From Prevotella sp. (GTDB lineage Bacteria > Bacteroidota > Bacteroidia > Bacteroidales > Bacteroidaceae), in the NCBI GenBank assembly GCA_022732315.1, contig JAIJUV010000070.1, positions 1 to 12,489 of the forward strand: a stretch of DNA of 12,489 nucleotides, in the 5' to 3' direction. Positions 1 to 5,443 of the stretch are shown one piece after another. The number at the start of each line of letters is the position of its first letter. Within the stretch, counting starts at the first letter, position 1. Both the position numbers and the translations under genes were made by a program. The notes beneath the pieces are model-generated. The model saw nothing but the letters and a program-made list of their open reading frames with translations, was not told where the DNA came from and did not search any database.

Positions 1-906
1 GCTTCTTTCCAGAACAAGCTTTTCAAGACCACCATCGATGGTGGCGTGCCAGCCTTCCACTTCTGTAATGTAAACGGCAAGTTTGTGATGGCCAACAGTT
101 TCTTCCATGACAACTACAACGACCAGACTTACTTCACCGGTGGTAACGGCGTGATTATCAACAATATCTTTGCCGATAGCGGAAATGCAGCCGATGGTGG
201 TGAGGCCATCAACGTGAAGGCAGGTTGCAAGCTCGATGTAGCCAACAACATCATCTACAACGCCTGCACCAACGCCTTCAAGCTTTCTAATGCCGGAAAT
301 AGCGAGGTGATTCCTCTCTCTGAGATGACCGCCTATAACAACACCATCATCAATTGCGGCTGGCGCCGTTCCAAAAACAAAAAGGGTGGTTCAGTCTGGG
401 TAGAGAAGGCAGCGAAGCCAATCTTCGTGAACAATCTCATCTACGATTCTCGTTTCGGACTGAAGCAGCCAAAGAAGGATGGTGCTGATATGGAGCACAG
501 TCGTCTTACACCAAACTACTACTTTGCATCTACAGAGACAGGCGTAGCGCAGATGGCGAAGGGTGCAGAGCTCGGCATCTGGTTTGATACCGACATCAGA
601 AGCAGCGTGACAGGTCAGCTCAATCCACTCTTCAAGAACTTCACTCAGAGCGAGAAGATGAACATCAACTGCGAGATAGATGATGTAGCCCAAGGTGCTC
701 CATTGGCATTCTACAAGAGTTGGAATTTCGAATATCAGGCAGGCAGTCCTGCCCTCTCAGGAGGTGTAACCGATTTCTCCCGCCTCTTCCCGGAGGGTCT
801 GCCATTCTTCGGCATGAAGAAGGTGAATTTCCTGGATAAGAATAACGACCAGAACTATTACTTCGCCGCCCCATTGCCAAGCGCAAGATTCGGAGCGTGG
901 TTGTAG
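1..906 (+). CDS. right-handed parallel beta-helix protein, 5' truncated
   Basis: The frame is open from base 1 to a TAG at 904-906, so about 301 C-terminal residues are present and the true start lies outside the window; the GTG at 46 is internal. The sequence repeats short Asn-rich beta-strand turns (GVIINNIF, VANNIIYNA, YNNTIINCG, FVNNLIYDS), the pattern of pectate-lyase-like right-handed parallel beta-helices where stacked Asn form ladders. A late AGSPALSGG segment and an ARFGAWL end match the C-termini often seen in Bacteroidetes secreted or surface beta-helix proteins. Such proteins commonly bind or cleave polysaccharides. No catalytic residues can be assigned here, and the signal peptide would be in the missing N-terminus. 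The gene seems unrelated to the defence genes downstream. Fold call fairly firm; substrate unknown. Confidence 0.75.
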   Translation, partial: ASFQNKLFKTTIDGGVPAFHFCNVNGKFVMANSFFHDNYNDQTYFTGGNGVIINNIFADSGNAADGGEAINVKAGCKLDVANNIIYNACTNAFKLSNAGNSEVIPLSEMTAYNNTIINCGWRRSKNKKGGSVWVEKAAKPIFVNNLIYDSRFGLKQPKKDGADMEHSRLTPNYYFASTETGVAQMAKGAELGIWFDTDIRSSVTGQLNPLFKNFTQSEKMNINCEIDDVAQGAPLAFYKSWNFEYQAGSPALSGGVTDFSRLFPEGLPFFGMKKVNFLDKNNDQNYYFAAPLPSARFGAWL

Positions 907-980
907 GATGATTCTCCCCTCCTCTTATTTCTTTTCTCCCTCCTTCCAGTATTAATTTTGTGTTAATCTTAGGAAAAGTC

Positions 981-1011
981 TTGGTTGTTATTAGGAAAAA
1001 ATGTACTTTTG
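981..1011 (+). promoter_or_regulatory. Bacteroidetes-type promoter for the HU-like gene
   Basis: TACTTTTG at 1004-1011 fits the -7 consensus TAnnTTTG exactly. A TTG at 981-983 lies 20 bp upstream as a weak -33 element. Transcription would start near 1016-1020, so all the 21-bp repeats would lie in the transcribed 5' leader of the HU-like gene. The call is by consensus match only. Confidence 0.5.
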
Positions 1012-1027
1012 CCTAGTAGAAAGTTTC

Positions 1028-1132
1028 GTTCATAACTTTTGAATGTCCGTTCATAACTTTTGAATGTCCGTTCATAACTTCTGAATGTGCGTTCAATACT
1101 TTTAAATGTAGGTTCAATACTATTGAACGGAG
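1028..1132 (+). repeat. five 21-bp tandem repeats, each an imperfect palindrome
   Basis: Units run 1028-1048, 1049-1069, 1070-1090, 1091-1111 and 1112-1132. Each begins GTTCA and carries TGAA or a close variant about 10 bp later. Units 1 and 2 are identical, unit 3 differs at two bases, and units 4-5 diverge to GTTCAATAC. Unit 5 contains a perfect 17-bp palindrome, GTTCAATACTATTGAAC (1112-1128). The 21-bp period is about two turns of B-DNA, which would put repeated protein sites on one helix face. Function unknown: an operator array or repeated small RNA hairpins are both possible. Confidence 0.9.
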
Positions 1133-1146
1133 ATTTCTATTAGGAG

Positions 1147-1187
1147 TAGTAACAATTATCCTTAGGGTTAGTAACAATTATCCTTAG
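1147..1187 (+). repeat. 19-bp direct repeat pair
   Basis: TAGTAACAATTATCCTTAG occurs perfectly at 1147-1165 and again at 1169-1187, with a period of 22 bp and a 3-base spacer. It follows the 21-bp array directly and lies about 100 bp before the HU-like start codon. The unit is different from the 21-bp unit. Role unknown. Confidence 0.9.
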
Positions 1188-1287
1188 AGACGGGAACCAT
1201 TATGCTGAATGGTGAATAGAAAATCACTTAGGTATAGTGGCTGTTGCAATAAGGAGTGATAACAATCTTTATAAGAAAGGAATCGTC

Positions 1288-1926
1288 ATGACAAAGTACA
1301 AGTTGCAAGAGATGCCCGATGTTCATAACACAGGCAAGCGCAGAGTTTATCCCAAGATGGTGACCAATCGGACACTATCCAGAAAAGAGTTCATCAAGAA
1401 GATGCAGGGCTACCATCGTGGTATTTCAGAAAGTACCACGGAGGCAGTATTGATGGATGTGGCTGATATGCTGGTAGAAATGCTCTCCATGGGCTACAAT
1501 GTGAATCTGGAAGGCCTCGGCACCTTCTCCCTCTCCCTCGGTTTCGAGGACGATAAGCCTACGGAAATGCAGGGTGAAGAGGATAAGATGGCGTATCGCA
1601 AGGTGGGCGTGAAGGACATCAACTTCAAGGCATCTCCTGAATTACTCAAGAGTGTGAAGCATGAAACCGATCGCGACCTGGAGCGAGACATGGGTGGCGT
1701 AAAGGTGATTCGCAAGCAGCTCTATTCCAGGGAAGAGCGCATTGCTCGTGCCCTGGAGGTGATAGAAGCCAATGGTTTCATCACCCTCTCTGATTATGCC
1801 TACATCAACAACCTGAGCCGCACCGCCGCCTCCCTGGAGCTGAAGAAAATCACCACCGATAGAACTTCGCCGATAGGTTCGATGGGCAGTGGCAGCCACA
1901 AGGTTTGGGTGAAGAGAAAGGAATAA
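1288..1926 (+). CDS. HU-family DNA-binding protein with C-terminal winged-helix-like region
   Basis: The start chosen is ATG 1288, with a strong Shine-Dalgarno (AGAAAGGAA, 1274-1282); an in-frame GTG at 1237 has no comparable site. The product is 212 aa. Residues about 30-125 resemble the long HU/IHF-like proteins of Bacteroidetes: a helical part (SRKEFIKKMQ through MLVEMLSMGY) followed by the strand motif VNLEGLGTFSLSLGF and a second strand region VKDINFKASPELL. Residues about 147-210 (REERIARALEVIEANGFITLSDYAYINNLSRTAA, in part) read as a helix-turn-helix or winged-helix with a Gly/Ser-rich wing and KVWVKRK end. Expected role: nucleoid-associated DNA binding or local regulation. It has its own promoter and repeat-rich leader, so it is a separate transcription unit from the toxin-antitoxin genes. 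Partner genes are not evident. Confidence 0.75.
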   Translation: MTKYKLQEMPDVHNTGKRRVYPKMVTNRTLSRKEFIKKMQGYHRGISESTTEAVLMDVADMLVEMLSMGYNVNLEGLGTFSLSLGFEDDKPTEMQGEEDKMAYRKVGVKDINFKASPELLKSVKHETDRDLERDMGGVKVIRKQLYSREERIARALEVIEANGFITLSDYAYINNLSRTAASLELKKITTDRTSPIGSMGSGSHKVWVKRKE

Positions 1927-1929
1927 ATG

Positions 1930-1951
1930 CAAATATCTCTCAGAATATTTG
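1930..1951 (+). promoter_or_regulatory. hairpin/operator-like palindrome overlapping a -33 element
   Basis: CAAATAT (1930-1936) and ATATTTG (1945-1951) form a 7-bp inverted repeat with an 8-base loop, just after the HU-like stop codon. Its last four bases, TTTG, are the -33 element of the next promoter. It could be a weak terminator or an operator site; there is no long T-tract immediately after it. Confidence 0.45.
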
Positions 1952-1979
1952 TTAGTTTCAATTCTTTTTCGTATTTTTG
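1948..1979 (+). promoter_or_regulatory. promoter of the MNT-HEPN operon
   Basis: TTTG (1948-1951), 20 bp, then TATTTTTG (1972-1979): a full match to the Bacteroidetes -33/-7 consensus. Transcription would start near 1985, about 20 nt before the ATG at 2004. This is the best-formed promoter in the window. Confidence 0.65.
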
Positions 1980-2003
1980 CGGTGTAATTTAAATGATAGT
2001 GTT

Positions 2004-2342
2004 ATGACGACAATAACAAGGGAACATCTTGAAGATGAGGTACTCAAGTCGATTCAGAAGAAAGCGGAGTCGATTATGCCGAAAGATGCCAAGGTTATTC
2101 TTTTCGGGTCAAGGGCCAGAAGGGATGCCAAGGCAGATTCCGACTGGGACATCCTTGTGCTTCTGAATAAGGATAAGATAGACGAGCAGGATCATGATAA
2201 TTACACCTATCCTCTTTGGGAATTGGGATGGCAAATCAATCAGATGATTCACCCGATAGTGTATTCGATGAAGGATTGGAACAGCAAAAAGGGCAGTCCT
2301 TTTTATAATAATGTAGAAGAGGAAGGGGTGATGCTATGCTAG
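2004..2342 (+). CDS. MNT-type nucleotidyltransferase, antitoxin of a HEPN/MNT pair
   Basis: The start chosen is ATG 2004, 112 aa. An upstream in-frame TTG at 1977 falls inside the -7 box and is rejected. Residues 30-55 carry the minimal nucleotidyltransferase signature: KVILFGSRARR, then D47-x-D49 in SDWDILV, i.e. GS followed about ten residues later by the metal-binding DxD. Small MNT proteins of this type are the antitoxins of HEPN/MNT modules; in studied pairs (MntA/HepT) the antitoxin transfers AMP onto a tyrosine of the HEPN toxin. The stop codon overlaps the next gene by 7 nt (2336-2342), the usual antitoxin-toxin coupling. The gene and its neighbour are more AT-rich than the flanking HU-like gene, consistent with acquisition. 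Family call firm; the chemistry here is inferred. Confidence 0.85.
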   Translation: MTTITREHLEDEVLKSIQKKAESIMPKDAKVILFGSRARRDAKADSDWDILVLLNKDKIDEQDHDNYTYPLWELGWQINQMIHPIVYSMKDWNSKKGSPFYNNVEEEGVMLC

Positions 2343-2734
2343 AGGGTCAACAACGTAGAGATCTTGTACACTACAGGATAGAAAAAGCTTATAAGAGTTT
2401 TGATGAGGCTAAGGGTGTGGCAAAATTGAAGTATTGGAATTTGACGGGAAATCGTTTGTATTATACTGTATTCCATATGGCTTCTGCTTTGTTACTTGAC
2501 AAGGGCTTTACTGCAAAGACTCATGCCGGTGTAATACATTTAGTTGGAGAGAAATTTATTGCCACAGGTTTGTTGAATCGCACTTATGGAAAGTTGTTCT
2601 CTCGTCTATATGAACTTCGGCAGTCTGGCGATTATGATGATACCTTTGATGCTACAGAAGAAGAGGTCTTGCCGTATTTTGAGAAAGTAGAGAATTTTAT
2701 CAAAGATATGGAAGCGTTGATTACTCATAAATAA
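2336..2734 (+). CDS. HEPN-domain protein, probable RNase toxin
   Basis: 132 aa, mostly helical, starting at ATG 2336 inside the end of the MNT gene. The N-terminal half (YRIEKAYKSFDEAKGVAKLKYW, then NRLYYTVFHMASALLL) matches the four-helix HEPN fold, UPF0332-like. The active-site-like motif is LRQSGDYDD with R95, D99 and Y100. HEPN toxins of the HepT kind use R-x4-6-H; this one has the R-x3-D-Y form and no His in that place, so it is nearer the other HEPN/MNT branch. Tyr100 would be the natural candidate for modification by the MNT partner, by analogy with HepT. Expected role: RNA cleavage or growth arrest when unneutralised, possibly in phage defence. Pairing with the MNT gene is firm; RNase activity is inferred. 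Confidence 0.8.
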   Translation: MLEGQQRRDLVHYRIEKAYKSFDEAKGVAKLKYWNLTGNRLYYTVFHMASALLLDKGFTAKTHAGVIHLVGEKFIATGLLNRTYGKLFSRLYELRQSGDYDDTFDATEEEVLPYFEKVENFIKDMEALITHK

Positions 2735-2768
2735 CATGGGTAAATATTTAAAATGATAGTGTTTAATT

Positions 2769-2999
2769 ATGGAGCAGATTAATATAGATTTTAAGAACGC
2801 TTTTGATTGTTCCAAGAAGGAAAAGTCGAAGGTTTGTCGCTCTGGCTATGTACGTGTGGTTCGTTTTATGGATGATAAGAAGCATACTAGACCCCAAGTG
2901 TATGAGGGCAATTTGTTGGAAGATATTATGGATGTAAAGAGGGGCAATGTCAAGAACTTCGATACATTGGAGGATATGATGAACTATCTGGAGGCTTAG
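2769..2999 (+). CDS. small hypothetical protein, third gene of the HEPN/MNT operon
   Basis: I do not recognise this 76-aa protein. It starts at ATG 2769, 34 nt after the HEPN stop, with no clear promoter of its own, so it is probably co-transcribed. The N-terminal half is basic and Cys-containing (CSKKEKSKVC, then SGYVRVVRF); the C-terminal half is more acidic (NLLEDIMDVKRGNVKNFDTLEDMMNYLEA, in parts) and probably helical. There is no signal peptide or membrane segment. A 13-base sequence in its leader also occurs immediately before the MNT start codon. It could be an accessory to the toxin-antitoxin pair or an unrelated small gene. A weak ribosome-binding site makes the coding call less sure than for its neighbours. 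Confidence 0.55.
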   Translation: MEQINIDFKNAFDCSKKEKSKVCRSGYVRVVRFMDDKKHTRPQVYEGNLLEDIMDVKRGNVKNFDTLEDMMNYLEA

Positions 3000-3046
3000 A
3001 CATGTGTATAAAATGCCTGCTTTATAAGTAAATCATCAACTATTTT

Positions 3047-3091
3047 ATTGGGATTTGCAAGAAACTTTCTGATTTTCTTGCAAATCCCAAT
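3047..3091 (+). terminator. 18-bp perfect stem-loop, terminator or operator
   Basis: ATTGGGATTTGCAAGAAA (3047-3064) pairs perfectly with TTTCTTGCAAATCCCAAT (3074-3091) around a 9-base loop, followed by TCTTTTT. It lies 48 nt after the small gene and can terminate the HEPN/MNT transcript. Its right arm also contains the CTTG that serves as -33 of the next promoter, so an operator role is equally possible. Confidence 0.7.
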
Positions 3092-3108
3092 TCTTTTTAT
3101 TACTTTTG
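3077..3108 (+). promoter_or_regulatory. promoter of the structured leader and defence operon
   Basis: TACTTTTG at 3101-3108 matches TAnnTTTG. CTTG at 3077-3080 is a -33 element at 20-bp spacing, inside the right arm of the 18-bp hairpin. No other TAnnTTTG is seen between here and the methyltransferase start at 3538, so this is the likeliest promoter for the operon, with a leader of about 420 nt. Consensus-based call. Confidence 0.5.
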
Positions 3109-3112
3109 CAGT

Positions 3113-3456
3113 TGTCTTGCTGTGGATGGCTGGCGATGAGTCGCTGGTTAGGTAAAAGTCCATGGCTTGGCCTATTTTAATAAGAAAGACGTGTACTGAC
3201 GTTTTCTTCTGTTCAATTGAAACCTGGAAAATTTCAAAATGAGAGACAGAGGAAGGCTGCGGTGGACGACTACTCATCGTGTATATACGCGAGGCATAGG
3301 TGTGCCCTTTCCATTCGTATGGAGAGGGTGCGTCCTGTGCTATCAATATATGCAAGTTTGGCGTAGGTGTCTATTGCTTCAATCCTTGTTCTCATAGGTT
3401 TTTCCAGGACCTCAATTGGCAAGGATAAGTAATATGATTCCTACGCTTTTCTTTTT
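3113..3456 (+). ncRNA. structured leader or non-coding RNA ending in a terminator-like stem
   Basis: No convincing gene is present on either strand here, yet nested complementary segments are plain. GCATAGG (3294-3300) pairs with CCTGTGC (3334-3340), with one G-U, and encloses CCCTTTCCAT/ATGGAGAGGG (3305-3314/3319-3328). GCGTAGG (3361-3367) pairs with CCTACGC (3440-3446) and encloses ATCCTTG/CAAGGAT (3382-3388/3420-3426). The outer stem is followed by TTTTCTTTTT, like an intrinsic terminator. With a promoter just upstream, this could be an independent small RNA or an attenuating 5' leader of the methyltransferase operon. The sequence feels like a type of element that recurs in Bacteroidales genomes, but I cannot name a family with confidence. 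Its exact ends are estimates. Confidence 0.55.
3361..3456 (+). terminator. terminator-like long-range stem with T-tract in the leader
   Basis: The 7-bp GC-rich stem GCGTAGG/CCTACGC closes a folded region and runs straight into TTTTCTTTTT (3447-3456). Its position about 80 nt before the methyltransferase ATG fits conditional termination of the leader. Because 72 nt lie between the arms, efficient termination is uncertain. Confidence 0.4.
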
Positions 3457-3499
3457 ATTATAGCCATTACAAACACGAACAATCTTCTCTGCTTAGGGA

Positions 3500-3540
3500 A
3501 TCGGTGGAGCATATTTATAGGGCTAGGAGACACCGATATG
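3500..3540 (+). promoter_or_regulatory. stem flanking the ribosome-binding site of the methyltransferase gene
   Basis: ATCGGTG (3500-3506) is complementary to CACCGAT (3531-3537), which abuts the ATG at 3538. The 24-base loop contains the Shine-Dalgarno AGGAGA (3525-3530). If formed, the stem would place the start codon at its base and could slow initiation. A 7-bp match can arise by chance. Confidence 0.4.
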
Positions 3541-5430
3541 GCAAAGAAAATAGACTTGACAGCTTTGCGCCAGCAGATAAATGAGCTTCAGATTGATAAA
3601 GATTTGAAGCACGACTTGTTGGCTGCTATCAACGATAAGCAACGTTATGGACTTGTGTGGGAGGAGAGTTCTGAGGAAGCATGGGATGAAATGCAAGACC
3701 AACTTCCTATTTTTATTGAGGATACCACCAAGCGTTTGGATTCTGCGCCAGAAGGTTCGCCTAACCATGTACTGATAGAAGGGGATAACCTCAATGCTCT
3801 TGCTGCTCTTACTTATGCTTATGCCGGGAAGATAGATGTAATTTATATTGATCCTCCTTATAACACAGGTAATAAGGACTTTATCTACAACGATTCTTTT
3901 GTAGATAAAGAGGATGGCTATCGCCATTCCAAATGGTTGTCTTTTATGAATCGTCGATTGAGAATCGCCAAGAAGTTGCTCTCGGAAAGTGGCTTTATCT
4001 TTATATCTATTGATGACAATGAATTCGCTTCCTTGAAGCTACTTTGTGACTACATCTTAGGAGAGAACAATTGTCGTAATATTATTAATACAAGGCGATT
4101 AGATAAGAATTTATCTCAGCAGTTCATTAAGAAAGGCATAAAATCTCTGGCTGTTGGTTGTGAGTATATTCTTGTTTATTCAGCATCTGATAATTCCAAC
4201 TTTTATCCTATAATGAGAGAAAGTTCAGATGAAAGAAAAGATTATGGCTATTGGAAAGGATTTTGGAATGCAGCTGATAGACCCACTATGCGATATGAGC
4301 TTTGTGGCTTTAAGCCAGAAACAGGGCAGTGGAAATGGAAAAAAGAGAAAGCATTAGAAGCTGTGGCTAATTATGAGGCGTTTTTGAAAGCTCAAGAAGA
4401 AAATCCTGCTTTGATGTTGGAGGATTATTGGAAGCAAACAGGAAAAAACTTGAAATTTGTTAGACGTAGATATGAGAATACTAAAGGTAAAAACATGGGA
4501 GTTGAACATTGGGTTGAGCCTTCTGAGGGAATATTGAGAACAAGCAATTGGAGTGATATTATAACAACTGAAATATCTCTGAATATGCAGATCGATTTTT
4601 CTTCTCCGAAAAGTATTAAGCTCATTAAAGAAGTCTTGAATTTCTCAAACGGAGGCAAGGATGCTACTATCCTTGATTTCTTCGCTGGTTCAGGCACTAC
4701 TCTCCATGCTACGATGCAATTGAACTCAGAAGATGGCGGTCATCGCAAATGTATCTTAGTGACCAACAATGAGAATAATATCTGCGAGAAAGTAACTTAC
4801 GAGCGAAACAAACGAGTCATTAATGGTTATACGAACCAGAAGGGTGAAGAAGTCCCTGGCTTGACTCACAATAATCTTCGTTATTATAAAACGGAGTTTG
4901 TGCCTCGTGACCAAAGTAACTCCAAAAGTCGTCGAGCCTTGATGGCTTCTCTCGTTGACCTCCTCTGCATCAAGAACAATATCTATCAAGAGCAAGAAAC
5001 GTTTGGAGGCAAGAAATTTAAGAAGAGCGTATTGCGCTATTTTAAGGATGAGGCTGGACAGATGCTTGTTGTCCTCGACGAGCGTGTAGTCAGTATTATC
5101 ATTCCGATGATAGCTGAGGTTGCGACCAAGCAGAATCCTTTGAAGGTTTATGTTTATAGTGATGGCGCATACGCCTATGAGGACGAATTCCATAAAGTCA
5201 TGCCTGTTATAGAACTGTGTGCCATGCCAGATGCTTTCTTGCAAGCTTTAGAAGGCAGAACGGATATTCTGCCAAAGCGAAAGTATAGTGATGCTATGAT
5301 GAAAGAGTTTCAGCAAAATGAGGAACTCGCCATGCATGACGAGGAGGTTGTGAAAGAAGCTCTCAGCGACGATTATGATTATGTGTCGAAAGAGAAAGAA
5401 GATAATGTTACTAATGACATAATAGACTAA
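3538..5430 (+). CDS. mod: type III Mod-like adenine-specific DNA methyltransferase
   Basis: 630 aa from ATG 3538, with Shine-Dalgarno AGGAGA seven bases upstream. Catalytic motif IV is D105-P-P-Y108 in VIYIDPPYNTGNKDF. The AdoMet-binding motif I, FAGSGTT, follows late at residues 382-388 in ILDFFAGSGTT. This order is that of beta-class N6-adenine or N4-cytosine methyltransferases such as Mod of type III systems, and the length is normal for Mod. The stretch between the motifs (about 170-370) should hold the target recognition domain and is visibly more AT-rich than the rest. Residues 450-585 look like the Mod C-terminal domain, and the last ~35 residues are acidic. Expected role: methylate one strand of an asymmetric site and, with Res, form the restriction complex. 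The gap to Res is 13 nt. In this operon it may supply the self-mark of a composite system. Adenine specificity is inferred from DPPY. Confidence 0.92.
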   Translation: MAKKIDLTALRQQINELQIDKDLKHDLLAAINDKQRYGLVWEESSEEAWDEMQDQLPIFIEDTTKRLDSAPEGSPNHVLIEGDNLNALAALTYAYAGKIDVIYIDPPYNTGNKDFIYNDSFVDKEDGYRHSKWLSFMNRRLRIAKKLLSESGFIFISIDDNEFASLKLLCDYILGENNCRNIINTRRLDKNLSQQFIKKGIKSLAVGCEYILVYSASDNSNFYPIMRESSDERKDYGYWKGFWNAADRPTMRYELCGFKPETGQWKWKKEKALEAVANYEAFLKAQEENPALMLEDYWKQTGKNLKFVRRRYENTKGKNMGVEHWVEPSEGILRTSNWSDIITTEISLNMQIDFSSPKSIKLIKEVLNFSNGGKDATILDFFAGSGTTLHATMQLNSEDGGHRKCILVTNNENNICEKVTYERNKRVINGYTNQKGEEVPGLTHNNLRYYKTEFVPRDQSNSKSRRALMASLVDLLCIKNNIYQEQETFGGKKFKKSVLRYFKDEAGQMLVVLDERVVSIIIPMIAEVATKQNPLKVYVYSDGAYAYEDEFHKVMPVIELCAMPDAFLQALEGRTDILPKRKYSDAMMKEFQQNEELAMHDEEVVKEALSDDYDYVSKEKEDNVTNDIID

Positions 5431-5443
5431 GGAGGTAACGAAA

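Noticed and set aside
1028..1187. CRISPR array
   Set aside because: The 21-bp units abut each other without spacers, and there are no cas genes.
1977..2003. TTG start for the MNT gene
   Set aside because: The TTG lies in the -7 box, upstream of the expected transcription start. ATG 2004 fits better.
3047..3091. Invertible promoter switch
   Set aside because: The inverted repeat arms are only 9 bases apart and enclose no promoter, and no invertase gene is present.
2996..3355. 119-aa open frame on the minus strand
   Set aside because: It lies over the hairpin, promoter and structured leader. Its composition is not convincing for a protein, and the nucleotide-level stems explain the conservation better.
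3113..3456. RNase P RNA, tmRNA, SRP RNA or group II intron
   Set aside because: I saw none of their hallmark conserved segments, and no reverse transcriptase gene is present, so no intron or retron call is made.
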